Origin: Chrysogorgia sp. JL179-B06
Taxonomy: Eukaryota; Cnidaria; Anthozoa; Scleralcyonacea; Chrysogorgiidae
Direction: 5' to 3'
Length of the DNA stretch: 64,000 nt
Assembly (NCBI GenBank): GCA_035772405.1
Contig: JAYKKM010000051.1
Location: forward strand, 481,501-545,500
A model generated the notes under the pieces. It was not told the origin of the DNA, searched no databases, and saw nothing but the letters and a program-made list of their open reading frames with translations. The stretch's first letter is position 1, and the number at the start of each line of letters is the position of its first letter. Both the position numbers and the translations under genes were made by a program. Shown in pieces: positions 1 to 9,539 of this stretch.

Positions 1-134
1 AGGGGGAATCTTTAAAAGGGGGAATCTTTAAAAGCCGGAATCTTTAAAAAGCCGGAATCTTTAAAAAGCCGGAATCTTTAAAAAGCCGGAATCTTTAAAA
101 AGCCGGAATCTTTAAAAGCCGGAATCTTTAAAAG
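1..134. repeat. Tandem array of a 16-17 bp repeat (left arm)
   Basis: About eight head-to-tail units of the form GGAATCTTTAAAA preceded by GGGG or GCCG. The same unit occurs in the opposite orientation at 2690-2870, with the same two variants in both arrays. The two arrays therefore bracket a 2.6-kb segment like the repeated subterminal arms of a DNA element. The window starts inside the array, so its true left limit is unknown. Confidence 0.9.
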
Positions 135-700
135 GTTGGGACAAAACGCGCATACGGATACGGACGGACGGACAGATAAGATACGGTTGAAAGTACAAAA
201 CGCGGATACGGATAAAAGTACAAAATGCGGATGAACGTAATTTTGTTGATATTATGCTTTCCCGTACTTTTTTAACGAGTTTATTACGCCTTTTAAAAAC
301 TTATAATTGAATATATTATAACATCTGTGATTTCGTGTCGCTAGCGTTTCCGCGACGAGTAGTTTTGCGGTTATTTAAACTCTATTTTCAGGTGAATTCC
401 TGAGATAATATCTCAATCCTAACAAACACGATCAAAATACACGCGTAAACAACAATTTATGTTTTCGAACTTCTCATTCTTCCGAAACCTAATTCAGCGA
501 GTTAAGTTGCCGAGTATTTTACGAGTTTCGGAATTCGGATGTATTTTAAAAATGCGAGAAACGAGTAAAATGCCCTACATTATTATCGGACAAACCACTC
601 AATGACAATGGGATATTTATTATGACTTGTATTTTATTCGCCATTCAAATCTATCTTCCGGCGGGTAGGCGAGTCTTGCCATTCGATGGAAAAAATGGTC
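135..700. other. Non-coding stretch inside the array-bounded segment
   Basis: A short run of CGGATACGGACGGA-like imperfect repeats at about 150-240 is followed by AT-rich unique sequence. No open frame, RNA gene or clear repeat is visible up to the gag remnant. Confidence 0.5.
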
Positions 701-719
701 CCGAAGGTTTGAGAATCTT

Positions 720-1075
720 TTGATTAGTTTACGTGAATTTGACCCCGTCGGAGAGGCGACGAACGATATATTTGACACGCTTCCAGATACAGGAATAAAC
801 TACGACAGCGCTATGAAATGTTTAACCGAGTACTTCGACCCAGTGCGCAACAAAGATAGGCAATCTACGAATTCAGACAACTCAAACGAGAAACCGGCGA
901 AGCAATCAACAATTTTTATCGAAGATTAAAAGAGAAAGCAAACACCTGTGAGTTTACCGACACAGACTCTGAAATCCGAACACAGATTATTCATACAACG
1001 TCTGACCCGCGACTACGGAGAAAAGCGCTTCGAGAACAGCTCAATCTAAAAGCTCTTCAGTCAGGTATGGTTCAA
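720..1075 (+). pseudogene. Frameshifted gag-like remnant of an LTR retrotransposon
   Basis: The first frame (720 to about 868) reads a capsid-like stretch ending ...CLTEYFDPVRNKDR. The protein then continues in another frame (about 866-1070) as FRQLKRETGEAINNFYRRLK, followed by EKANTCEFTDTDSEIRTQII and RLRRKALREQLNLKAL. The spacing of the EYF..., FRQ...R..GE.I..FY.RL and ...C.F.D.DSEI..QII...RRKALRE blocks is that of gag capsid regions of Ty3/Gypsy-type retroelements. One small insertion near 866 breaks the frame. No zinc knuckle, protease or reverse transcriptase follows. It lies between two inverted repeat arrays, so it may have been carried by a DNA element. The family assignment is from recalled motif order only. 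Confidence 0.6.
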
Positions 1076-2405
1076 CGTTGGAAAAGACGGATATGAACGC
1101 AAAACTGCTGGAACAAAATCGTGAGCTCAACCAGTCGACAAATCACCTTTCACCGCCAAGTGTTTGGGGCTTTTATTGTTTTCAAATAAAATTGCGAATC
1201 TGGAGCTATAACATTTCTGATGATCTTCTGGCGAGATAAGACTTGAAAAAAGCGACCGGGTGGCGATCTGGGACACGGTTTCTTCTTCGTCTGTGCAGGT
1301 GTTTGTGCCTAGCTCTGTCAGCCAACTGACGTACTCGTTTCCCTCAGCCTCAAGACCATCTTTTCTGGAGGAGTGAGAGCGATTCCATATTTCCAGCAGC
1401 TAGCGACTGTGAAGGAGACTATAGCCATAGGCGGGAATCGGAAATTCACTCATGATAAACACGTCTCACTTACTGGGCTATGCAGGCTCGCCTCCATATA
1501 TAAAACAGGCCCTAACAGCAAGTTGATCAGGAAGAGACCGATATTGAGTTAATTTATTCATACAAACTTGGTTAAGTAAAACTATTTGTTATGATAGTGT
1601 TTAAAATAAAGACAAGTGAATTTAACTCGAAAACATTGAGTTTATTATTTATATTTTAACCCAAATTTCTGGAGTAAAAATAAACTCTTCATTGCCGAGT
1701 TATTTTTAACTCCAAAAAGAAGAGTAATATTTAACTCCAAAATTCGGATTGCATGTTTTGGATTCAAAATTTAGACCCCGATTTTGGAGTTGAAACTACT
1801 CGTTGAAAATAGCAGTGGCGCGAACCATTGCGTTCTCATTTTGTTTTTAACCTTATTTATTTCATAACCCATTAATTCATATTGTCAGTTTTATTATAAA
1901 CGTTATCCGTTACTGATAGCAAATGACAGTTTGTAACGTTAGCCGTTGTGGTTATTGTTATCATTTTGACAGACGGAAAACGCAGTATTGAACATTTCCT
2001 GAAGCATCTGCCGAATGGAGTCTTATTTCATTTCAGTCTAGAAACGATTAATCGCAATTATTTCATTACAAATCTCAAAGAACGGTAATATGTGTAACGA
2101 ATAAATGGTTATTGTAGATTAAAAGTATTAAATGTACAGTGAATTAAGTGAAAATATAGTAGTTTTTATTATTGGATTTTCTAAAAGACGTTCAATCCAG
2201 CCTTTTTAAAACCACGGTCGATTCAAAAAGACCCCAACGTGCAAGTGCCGAGCAGTTGCTTCGCTTGTAAGTTTCCCATAGCAATGTAACCTTCAACGTG
2301 CTTTGGTATGTCTTTGTTTGGGAAAGTTGTGGGGGGGGGGACGAAAAGTCAGCATGACTTTTTACGTTCTCTGAACACTGAGGGTTTGCCACGTTTTGAG
2401 TAACC
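1076..2405. other. Non-coding stretch between gag remnant and kinase fragment
   Basis: AT-rich sequence without a convincing open frame. Around 1620-1800 a short theme (TTTAACTCC.AAA with GAGTT) recurs imperfectly. A 12-G run lies near 2330-2341. No RNA gene was recognised. Confidence 0.4.
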
Positions 2406-2407
2406 TG

Positions 2408-2667
2408 ATCAACAAGGAAGAAATTGGTCGTGGAGGTCTTGCTGCCGTTTTCACGGCCGTTCTACCGGCTCCCGACAAGGAGAAAATAGTTGTCAAATAA
2501 AGTATCTGGATTCAGACGACACTGCTACAAAAACACTCGTGAAGGAAGCGCGTTTACTACGTCAGTTAAACCACCCTAACATTTTGCAACTGAAGGGAAT
2601 CTGCGTGGACCAGTTTGCCATACTTTTGTATGTGTATTTTGATTTCTCGCCCATTGGTGGTATTGGA
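2408..2667 (+). pseudogene. Protein kinase N-lobe fragment, frameshifted
   Basis: The first frame reads NKEEIGRGGLAAVFTAVLPA then PDKEKIVVK, a glycine-rich loop (GRGGLAAV) followed by the VVK that matches the ATP-binding lysine strand. After a one-base slip near 2500 the reading continues KYLDSDDTATKTLVKEARLL, RQLNHPNILQLKGICVDQ, FAILLYVYFDFSPIGG. This gives a helix-C glutamate (KEARLLRQLNHPNI) and the beta4-beta5 hinge of a eukaryotic kinase. No HRD or DFG motif is present; the fragment stops as the right repeat array begins. It looks like a captured piece of a host tyrosine-kinase-like or RAF-like gene inside the array-bounded segment. It cannot encode an active kinase. Confidence 0.7.
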
Positions 2668-2689
2668 ATATCTGTCATTAGCCTTGCAG

Positions 2690-2872
2690 ATTCCCCCTTT
2701 TAAAGATTCCCCCTTTTAAAGATTCCCCCTTTTAAAGATTCCCCCTTTTAAAGATTCCCCCTTTTAAAGATTCCGGCTTTTAAAGATTCCCCCTTTTAAA
2801 GATTCCGGCTTTTAAAGATTCCCCCTTTTAAAGATTCCCCCTTTTAAAGATTCCGGCTTTTAAAGTTCCGTT
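2690..2872. repeat. Tandem array of the 16-bp repeat, inverted (right arm)
   Basis: About eleven units of CCCCCTTTTAAAGATT with CCGGC variants, the reverse complement of the units at 1-134. Followed by a short GTTCC-rich run (2866-2905). Confidence 0.9.
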
Positions 2873-2911
2873 CCGTTCCTCGTTCCGTTCCCCGATTCCC
2901 CGTTCCTGGTT

Positions 2912-4183
2912 TTAAAGATAGCCTATCGATGTGTGGTGTCGGCGTTGACACTTCTGACAGCTTGCCTTGCTTTTACAATCGTTTGCTCGATGTCTTGAAC
3001 CGGTGCAATTGAAACAGCGCTTCTTGTTAGATAAAATTCCCTTGCGTTCACCGACGTCAATTATACTTGTACAGTCCTTCGCTTTATGACTTCCGTCACA
3101 ATAAATGCACTGATCTCCAGAGTGCGGTTCTCGATGAACTCTCGATTGCGTGTTGTAAAGCTTCGTGTGCGATGTTCGTTTATGCGAAGGCGGCGAATGT
3201 TGGTTTTCTTTTAACACGTGTTCTTCGACAGGGTTTATTTCCGTCCATCTTTTAATCTCCTTGAGTAGATCCTTGTAATCCCACTCTTGCCATCCTTCTT
3301 TTCCGCGCACAAGGTCAGGCTTAATCCCCTTTAGCTTGTCTAGCGTTGATCTCACATTACCTTTGACGTCAGCGAGTCGCCCAAGGGTTTCTAAACTTTG
3401 CACGTTAAACCGCAACTGCTTGTAGAATTGTTTCACTTTCGTTGGACTTGTACCGGTTATAATTGGCAGTTCCATAATATTTTTCACATATGCGTTAACA
3501 ATCTCGGTTGTCTGGCCGTACTCCGCTTCCAAAATACCCTTTGCGTTGGCATAACCATCTTCATTAAAGGGTAGACCATCAATGTCTGTTCGCACGCTAT
3601 CGACCAACAACTCCTTAAAATATCCAAACTTGGTTAGGCAATTTAATTTCGTGGAGTCAATTTCGGCAGTAAATTTCCCCCAGAAAGGTAACCAGTCTTC
3701 GACCTTTCCACTGAATGGTGTAATTGCCAACTTCGGTAGTTTTGCGGCCGAATTCAATTGATATACGGCGTGGGCGGCTTTCTCTTTATTGTGAGTCTTC
3801 TCGAACTCGATCTTCTGCTCCCACAGTTCTCGCTCGTGTTTCAAACTGCTTTGGTGCCTTTGAGCCGCTTTCACCTCTTCTTCTTTCATATCCATTTCCT
3901 TAAGTAGTTGTTTAATTCTCCTGGTTGATTCGTCTGCTTCCCGTAGGTGCGGCTCGATTTCGCGGTTCCATGTCGCTACCTCTTCGACGCTTTCTCCTTT
4001 CGAAAGCTTTTTCTCTTCGATGGTCTCTTTTAACGCACACACTGCTTCAACGATGGCGGCGATTGAACTTTGCTGTCGTTCAAACGCTTCCCGATCTTGT
4101 TTGGCCAGTATGGCTCCAGTCTTGTCGACTCTGAAGTCCAGTGTTTTGATTTTGTTCCCTAGCTCCGTCAGTAATTTCTCCAT
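2912..4183 (-). CDS. BEL/Pao Gag-like protein, C-terminally truncated
   Basis: A 423-residue frame starting with ATG at 4183. Residues 1-140 are strongly charged coiled coil. The central region has LPKLAITPFSGKVEDWLPFW and KFTAEIDSTKLNCLTKFGYF followed by YANAKGILEAEYGQ. This is the pattern of the DUF1759 capsid domain of BEL/Pao elements. The C-terminal part carries cysteine-rich knuckles: CIYCDGSHKAKDC, CFNCTGSRHRANDC and CQKCQRRHH. The frame ends just after HHTSI, where BEL polyproteins normally continue into protease, because the repeat array begins there. No internal stop is present, so the copy is fairly young. Confidence 0.8.
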   Translation of the reverse strand: MEKLLTELGNKIKTLDFRVDKTGAILAKQDREAFERQQSSIAAIVEAVCALKETIEEKKLSKGESVEEVATWNREIEPHLREADESTRRIKQLLKEMDMKEEEVKAAQRHQSSLKHERELWEQKIEFEKTHNKEKAAHAVYQLNSAAKLPKLAITPFSGKVEDWLPFWGKFTAEIDSTKLNCLTKFGYFKELLVDSVRTDIDGLPFNEDGYANAKGILEAEYGQTTEIVNAYVKNIMELPIITGTSPTKVKQFYKQLRFNVQSLETLGRLADVKGNVRSTLDKLKGIKPDLVRGKEGWQEWDYKDLLKEIKRWTEINPVEEHVLKENQHSPPSHKRTSHTKLYNTQSRVHREPHSGDQCIYCDGSHKAKDCTSIIDVGERKGILSNKKRCFNCTGSRHRANDCKSKASCQKCQRRHHTSIGYL

Positions 4184-4235
4184 ATTTTAAACAGAATTAT
4201 TTTGCTCTTGCTCGAGCGTCGCTTCACGGTTTGAA

Positions 4236-4255
4236 GAATCCTGCCGGGGTCGCCA
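4236..4255 (-). other. Primer-binding site, probably tRNA-Arg
   Basis: Immediately 3' of the LTR on the minus strand, after a 3-nt spacer, lies TGGCGACCCCGGCAGGATTC. It begins with TGG (complement of the tRNA CCA end) and is complementary to the 3' end expected for a tRNA-Arg. Assignment of the tRNA is from memory. Confidence 0.6.
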
Positions 4256-4258
4256 CTA

Positions 4259-4493
4259 TGTCGTGAATGGCCTCGTAATAATGTATTCACAACACGTCAC
4301 AAAATAGGTTTGGTTTTTCCGTTTAATCACGATCACGCTCACATTGAAAATTACTCTCTCACTCTCTCTTATTTACTTTGCTCACACTCGCTCTCAAGAT
4401 TTTACTCTCCTATAATTAGCTGTCACATGTACTTGTATTATCCCATTAATAATTATAATCTTGCATACCACACATTCTCTGCTATTACCGACA
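4259..4493 (-). repeat. 5' LTR of the BEL/Pao-like element
   Basis: On the minus strand it begins TGTCG and ends CGACA, a 5-bp terminal inverted repeat, and is followed directly by the primer-binding site. 235 bp. No second LTR is present in the window. Confidence 0.65.
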
Positions 4494-4850
4494 ATCCTTA
4501 GGCATTTCAATTGTGAACTTGATGGCGACGTTCAGGTTGTTGACTACGGACAATAGATCCTCAGGAACAATTGTATTCGACATCCACACTACAAAAATAT
4601 CATCAATATATCGCTTTAAGATAACTGATCCATAATATATATCAAGTATCTGTGAGTCGAGTTCGTTCATATATATGATGGCAAGTGTTGGGGCAAGGTT
4701 ATTGCCCATAGCGAGACCAGTCTTCTGGCTGTAGCCTTTACCTCCGATTAGTACGACGTCACTTGTCACACTTAGTCTGCGAAATCGATTGGAAATAAAT
4801 ACTGTTTTGTATACTTTGCCTGAAGAAGTTCTTTCTTATACCTATATCAT
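4494..4850 (-). pseudogene. Penelope-like reverse transcriptase fragment
   Basis: The minus-strand frame from about 4769 reads KTGLAMGNNLAPTLAIIYMN (RT motif B) and then ILKRYIDDIFVVW (motif C, catalytic YIDD) and NNLNVAIKFTIEMPK (motif D region). Upstream, outside the marked open frame, FRRLSVTSDVVLIGGKGYSQ is readable. This is Penelope-type palm sequence, but distinct from the copy at 5.2-7.4 kb. It is cut by the LTR at 4493 and has no endonuclease part. Confidence 0.75.
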
Positions 4851-4883
4851 ATAACCAGGCATGATGAATACCTTTGTTTTTCC

Positions 4884-5510
<627 letters not shown>

Positions 5511-6168
5511 ATCTGAATTTTTAGATTTCCACCTTCAACCTTTAGTTCAAGGCATTGCGTCATACATCAAAGATACGTCTCATTTTTTACGTAAACTTGA
5601 GGATGTGAGCACTCTCCCAGATAATGCTTTGCTGGTTACTGTTGATGTTGTGGGTTTGTATTCCCACATCCCTCACTTGGAGGGTTTGGAAGCATTGTCT
5701 AATATTCTTAACAACCGTGACAATGCTAATATTCCCACATCAGAATTAGTTGACCTTGCTCGCATTGTCTTGTAAAACAATTATTTTGAATTAGATGGCT
5801 CCATTTTTCATCAGAAGCTTGGCACGGCCATGGGTACCAAGTTTGCACCAGCCTATGCTAATATATTCATGAGTGAACTGGAATGCAAATTCTTGGGTAG
5901 CATTGCTCTTAAACCCCAGCTCTGGTGGCGCTATTTAGATGATATTTTCATGATTTGGACCAGTGGCCGTGCCTTACTTGATCAGTTTTTGAACTCTCTT
6001 AATTCATTTCATGCCACTATTAAATTTACATCGTGTATTTCGGACAGTTCCCTTTGCTTTCTAGACGTTATGGTAAGTGTCGATAGTGGCAATATTTCCA
6101 CTGATTTATATTGTAAACCCACCGACACACACCAGTATCTAGATAGCAAATCTTGCCACCCTGGCCAT

Positions 6169-6378
6169 ATTAAACGGGCGCTTTCTCGATATATGAACAA
6201 ACCGAAATTCAAAATAAATAATCGCTAACCCTAATCCTAACCCTTATCCTAACCCTAACCCTAATCCTAACCCTAATCCTAATCCTAACCCAAATCCTAA
6301 CCCTAAAACTGACTTGGGTTGATGTTATAATGATTTTAAATTTCGGTTGCTCATATATCGAGAAAGAGCCATTAAACG
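6169..6378. mobile_element. 194-bp MITE with 8-bp target duplication
   Basis: The element is 6177-6370, with terminal inverted repeats GGCGCTTTCTCGATATATGA on the left and GGCTCTTTCTCGATATATGA as reverse complement of the right. It is flanked by ATTAAACG at 6169-6176 and 6371-6378. Removing the element and one duplication restores the Penelope codons (GHIKRAIPFSQ), which confirms the borders. The interior holds degenerate telomere-like TAACCCTAATCC repeats. An 8-bp duplication fits hAT, P or Merlin elements; the superfamily is not certain. Confidence 0.88.
6226..6308. repeat. Telomere-like degenerate repeats inside the MITE
   Basis: Around 13 imperfect units of TAACCC/TAATCC. Its position inside TIRs shows this is MITE content and not a telomere relic. 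Confidence 0.9.
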
Positions 6379-7077
6379 GGCTATTCCCTTTAGTCAGGCT
6401 CTTCGTATAAGACGGATTTGTAGTAATGAGAGCAGCTTTGAAAGGAAATCTGAGGAAATGAAATCTTGGTTTTTACAGAAGGGATATAAGGCCAAATTTC
6501 TTGATTCGCAAATTGGTAAAGTTAAACGTAGATCTCGTCGCGAATTGCTCCGACCTAAATCATTGGAGCAAACTTCTGTACAACACAGCGTCCCTTTGGT
6601 TCTTGATTTTCATCCCTCTCTGTCCAAGGTTTCATCTATTTTAACCGAACTTCAGCCTATTCTTGCGAGTTGCTCCAATATACTAGCGAAATATTTTCTA
6701 ACAACCCATTTGTGTCCTTTCGTCGACCTCGTAATTTAAAGGATCAATTAGTTAGGGCTAAACTTCCTTGTAGTGAAGCCCCTTCGAGGCCGGTGGGTAT
6801 GCATGCCTGTGGTAAAGCCCGTTGTCAGATATGTAAGTTCGTCTCAGTTGGGCGAGTATTTACTGATATGGAATCCGAGCAAACGTTTTTCATTAATCAT
6901 TCATTTGATTGCGACTCTTCCGGTGTCGTGTACTTGATATCTTGTACTAAATGTAATAAGCAGTATGTTGGCAGTACCATTACAACGTTTCGTAAGAGAT
7001 TTAACAACCACAAAAGCAGTCTTTGTAGATATGGCAAGGGACAAAGGAACATTCCTGGCGAACATCTGTATGCTCAT

Positions 7078-7399
7078 TTTTTTAGCGAAGACCATGGGGG
7101 TATTACTGATTTAACTGTTACTATTATTGATAAAACTAATGTTAATGACCCCACAACACGTGAGGGCTTTTGGACATATAAATTGGATTGTTTTATTCCC
7201 AAAGGACTTAATCAACGTGATTTCTTTTAATTTTAATTTTTATCTGTCATCTTTCTCATTTTAAATTCTAATTTATTCATATTTGTAAATACTTAAATAG
7301 CTGGTGCGCTTTCCTCTGGTTATTGAACCTGAAGAAGGGGCAGTGCCCCGAAACGTTGTTCATTAAAGATTTTTAAACGTTCCTTTTGAAGAAATATTT
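7078..7399 (+). repeat. 3' terminal repeat of the Penelope-like element
   Basis: Holds the end of the GIY-YIG coding region, an AT-rich 3' UTR and a hammerhead-like motif. Inverted copy at 5183-5510. Confidence 0.85.
7325..7383 (+). ncRNA. Hammerhead-ribozyme-like motif in Penelope terminal repeat
   Basis: CTGAAGA (7329-7335, matching CUGANGA) is followed by an unpaired A, a GGGGC/GCCCC hairpin with a 3-nt loop (7337-7349) and GAAAC at 7350-7354. GAAACGTT can pair with AACGT at about 7375-7380 to form helix III, placing a GUU cleavage triplet next. Helix I pairing is not convincing by eye, so activity is uncertain. Hammerheads are known in Penelope-like elements. Confidence 0.55.
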
Positions 7400-7438
7400 T
7401 AAACAGTGGAACTGTTGATGAAGGCTGGCTCTTGTTTT

Positions 7439-7469
<31 letters not shown>

Positions 7470-7470
7470 A

Positions 7471-7625
7471 CTTCAAGGCCTTCCGGCTGGAATTGACCCT
7501 GCGATGCTAGTGCAGTGCTCTGACCACTGAGCTAGGTGGTGGTAATGCCGGGATAAAATTCTGGGTATATTGTAGGTAATATTTGGCATTTCGCTCGATC
7601 AAACTACATGTTGAAAGGATTTATG
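7471..7625 (-). repeat. tRNA-derived SINE copy (reverse)
   Basis: Reverse complement carries a tRNA-like head: A-box-like TAGCTCAGTGGTCAGAGCA and B-box-like GTCAATTCC. The body contains AAATGCCAAATATTACC and ends ATCCCGGCATTACC. It contains the unoccupied version of the site used by the Ginger-like element next door. Confidence 0.7.
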
Positions 7626-7626
7626 G

Positions 7627-7822
7627 TGCATCGCAGGGTCGCGGGTTCAATTCCAGCCGGAAGGCCTTGAAGTTGCATTTTTCGCAACTGGTCGCGGTTT
7701 GGTCTTAAAATGTATCTATTCCAATACTCGAAATTTTCCTTCACCTTAAATCCTTTCAACATGTAGTTTGATCGAGTGAAATGCCAAATATTACCTATAA
7801 TATACCCAGAATCTTATCCCGG
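7627..7822 (+). repeat. SINE copy interrupted by the Ginger-like element
   Basis: Begins in the tRNA-like part (GGGTTCAATTCCAGCCGG, B box) and runs through GTTTGATCGAGTGAAATGCC to ATCCCGG. There the Ginger-like transposon is inserted; the sequence resumes at 9658 with CCGGCATTAACACC. Confidence 0.7.
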
Positions 7823-7980
7823 TGTAACAGCGGATAGTGTCCCCCGCAGAAAGTGTCCCCCCAGACACTATCCGCTAGCAGATTTGTCCCCCGGACACTA
7901 TCCGCTAGCAGATATATTGTCCCCCCGGACACTATTCGCGACGCGGATAGTGTCCCCCCTCGCGGATTCTGTCCCCCCAA
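7823..7980. repeat. Left subterminal repeats of the Ginger-like element
   Basis: Six or so copies of GCGGATAGTGTCCCC or its reverse complement, some joined as GACACTATCCGCTAGC. Frames read here on either strand are repeat artefacts. Confidence 0.85.
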
Positions 7981-8150
7981 AAGAAATACTGGGATAAGCT
8001 TTAGCCCTCGTGTTCTTTGGTCGAAATATAGAAATTTGGACTAATAATAAACCGCCAAATTGAGAAACTGATCATTGTTAATTGCATTGTTAAACAAAAT
8101 ATCGCAAAACCCTTAACGCAAAACTTTTTATCAAGTTATATCGCGTATAG

Positions 8151-8412
8151 ATGGCGAGGTTTTTTGTTCATTTCATGAAACGATTTTATGGGTTAGAAGT
8201 TTTTGAGCGAGAATCGTTATTTACTCGGTTGACTGGATGGATGACTCACAAAGCCATTCCGCGTAAACAAAAGCCCAATGTCTGGATCACTCACAGAGGC
8301 ATTCCGCGTAAACAAAAGCACAATGGCTGGATGACTCACAGAGGTATTCCGCGTAAACAAAAGCACAATGGCAGGATGACTCAGAGGCATTCCGCGTAAA
8401 CAAAAGCACAAT
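8151..8412. repeat. 45-bp tandem repeat, four copies
   Basis: From about 8239 the unit GACTCACAGAGGCATTCCGC plus GTAAACAAAAGCACAATGGC recurs every 45 bp, the last copy shortened. Because 45 is a multiple of three an open frame of 82 codons survives (starting 8151) with the repeat ITHRGIPRKQKHNGW. It sits just upstream of the integrase ORF and is more likely promoter or UTR than protein. Confidence 0.8.
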
Positions 8413-8425
8413 GGCTATAGTAAGT

Positions 8426-8432
8426 TATATAA
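8426..8432 (+). promoter_or_regulatory. TATA-like box before the Ginger-like ORF
   Basis: TTATATAAG about 65 nt upstream of the ATG at 8491, after the 45-bp repeats. Position is suitable for a core promoter; nothing else supports it. Confidence 0.3.
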
Positions 8433-8490
8433 GAAAGTTGTCTTCACAGTGTTGTCCACTCTCTTTTACCGAAAGCTATAAGCTTTTAGT

Positions 8491-9106
8491 ATGGATAACG
8501 AATCAATATTATGCGGCTTGAGACGGAGATCACAAGACTTTATTCTTCAAGACGGAGTACTGTTCTACCAAGGAAAAAAACAGGAATCTCAACCACGGCG
8601 TTGGATAACGGATCCCAAGCAAAAGCAACAGGTTTTGGAAGCCTGTCATTCAGATCAGCTAGCTGGACATTTCGGTCGCGATAAAACAAGAGAGAAGGTA
8701 AGCTTTTTACATGTAAAAATATAATACTATAAAAATTTAGCCTTAGTATATATTATTATAAAATAACATGTAGGCTACGCAAGATCTGATTGGTCAATCA
8801 ATTGGACACTGTAATCCAAACACGCACTGGGAAGTTGCTTTTCCACTCATCGTAAGAATCAAGTAGCAAGCTCGCTGAGAGTGTTTACCATCTGATTAAA
8901 ATCAACTCAGAATGGTTGTGAGTTGATTTTAATGGAGAGGCTTAAAAAAGTTTTTATTTTTTGTTTTTGAAATAAAGGTTGCAACGAGATATTGCTGGTC
9001 ATCTGTTATCGAAGACTGTGCCGAGTTTGTAAGGACCTGCGACATATGTCAACGCAATAATAAGCATTTCAAAAAGTCGTCTACTCTCCATTGCGTTTGC
9101 TTATGA
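8491..9106 (+). pseudogene. Ginger-like integrase, N-terminal H2C2 zinc finger only (two exons)
   Basis: Exon 1, 8491-8697, reads from ATG to TREK and ends at AAG|GTAAGC. The intron is 8698-8977 with acceptor AAAG. Exon 2, 8978-9106, continues in phase VATRYCWSSVIEDCAEFVRT, CDICQRNNKHFKKSS. Together they give the integrase zinc-binding pattern: ACHSDQLAGHFGRDKTREKV with the two histidines, then CDIC with the two cysteines. This domain sits in front of the DDE core in retroviral, Gypsy and Ginger integrases. Here the frame stops at TGA (9104) just after the finger; the whole D,D-35-E core is missing, and the sequence jumps to the PHD region. The intron has good borders, which is unusual for an LTR-element integrase and fits a DNA-transposon gene. 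Total about 111 residues. Confidence 0.75.
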
Positions 9107-9422
9107 GTTAGCGTCTGGGAATGAGCACAGCATGCAAAGCAAACAGTTTGAACAACAACAAATGCGAGACCATTTGATCAGATGCCTCGAGAATAGCCAA
9201 TTCGAGTCTTTCCCAGGTCAGAGCAGCAAGAAGCGGAGGAGAGATGAAGCAAACATCTTTAAAATAGAACTATTTTGCCATTGTCTCATGCCCGAAATGT
9301 GCGATGACATGGTTTTGTGCGATTTGTGCGACCACTGGTTTCACTTTAATTGTGTAAATGTGGAGAGTTTGGAGTCCGATGAAGCGTGGTTGTGCCCCGA
9401 ATGCACTCCGCCAGAATTCTGA
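9075..9422 (+). pseudogene. PHD finger C-terminal part of the Ginger-like protein
   Basis: The frame is open from about 9075 (SIAFAYELASGNEHS); the first ATG is 9132. It contains a basic patch (SSKKRRRDEANIFK) and then a complete PHD finger: FCHCLMPEMCDDMVLCDLCD, HWFHFNCV and AWLCPEC. This has the C4HC3 ligands and the aromatic WFH. It ends PPEF at 9422. The finger would bind histone H3 tails in other proteins. The frame differs from the integrase zinc finger before it, so the internal deletion that removed the DDE core also put the two parts out of frame. A separate small protein from 9132 cannot be excluded. Confidence 0.7.
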
Positions 9423-9539
9423 ACAATTTGTCTTTTAAACTATATTTTGAACCATTATTTTTAGTTCTTCTCTTTTTGGTTTTATTAATTAGGAAAATTT
9501 GTCTAATAAAAGTGTTTGCTTAATACACAAAGCTTTAGT

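Larger units (their letters stand above)
2910..4493 (-). mobile_element. BEL/Pao-like LTR retrotransposon, 5' part only
   Basis: Reading on the minus strand from 4493: a 235-bp LTR, a primer-binding site, and a gag open frame that is cut off at about 2915 where the 16-bp repeat array starts. Protease, reverse transcriptase, integrase and the 3' LTR are absent. The LTR abuts a Penelope-type reverse transcriptase remnant, so this element inserted into or beside an older Penelope copy. The second end is lost, so a target duplication cannot be checked. Confidence 0.75.
5511..7230 (+). pseudogene. Penelope-like reverse transcriptase/GIY-YIG ORF, disrupted
   Basis: The frame opens near 5511 (ISEFLDFHLQPLVQGIASYI). 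The RT palm motifs are then seen in order: LLVTVDVVGLYSHIP (A), LGTAMGTKFAPAYANIFMSE (B), WWRYLDDIFMIW (C) and STDLYCKPTDTHQYLD (E). A TAA at about 5773 interrupts it. The MITE at 6177-6370 splits the codons for HIKRAIPFSQ. After a small frameshift near 6660-6700, the C-terminal domain has CGKARCQICK, then VVYLISCTKCNKQYVGSTIT followed by FRKRF. This is the GIY-YIG nuclease core with its CCHH-like cysteines. It ends NQRDFF at 7230. The protein would copy the element RNA by target-primed synthesis and nick DNA, but this copy is inactive. Confidence 0.85.

Noticed and set aside
6226..6308. Telomere or chromosome-fusion relic
   Set aside because: The repeats lie inside a MITE with TIRs and an 8-bp target duplication that interrupts a coding sequence, so they arrived with the element.
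8151..8399. 82-codon repeat protein in the Ginger-like element
   Set aside because: The frame survives because the tandem unit is 45 bp; both strands are open, and there is no independent support.
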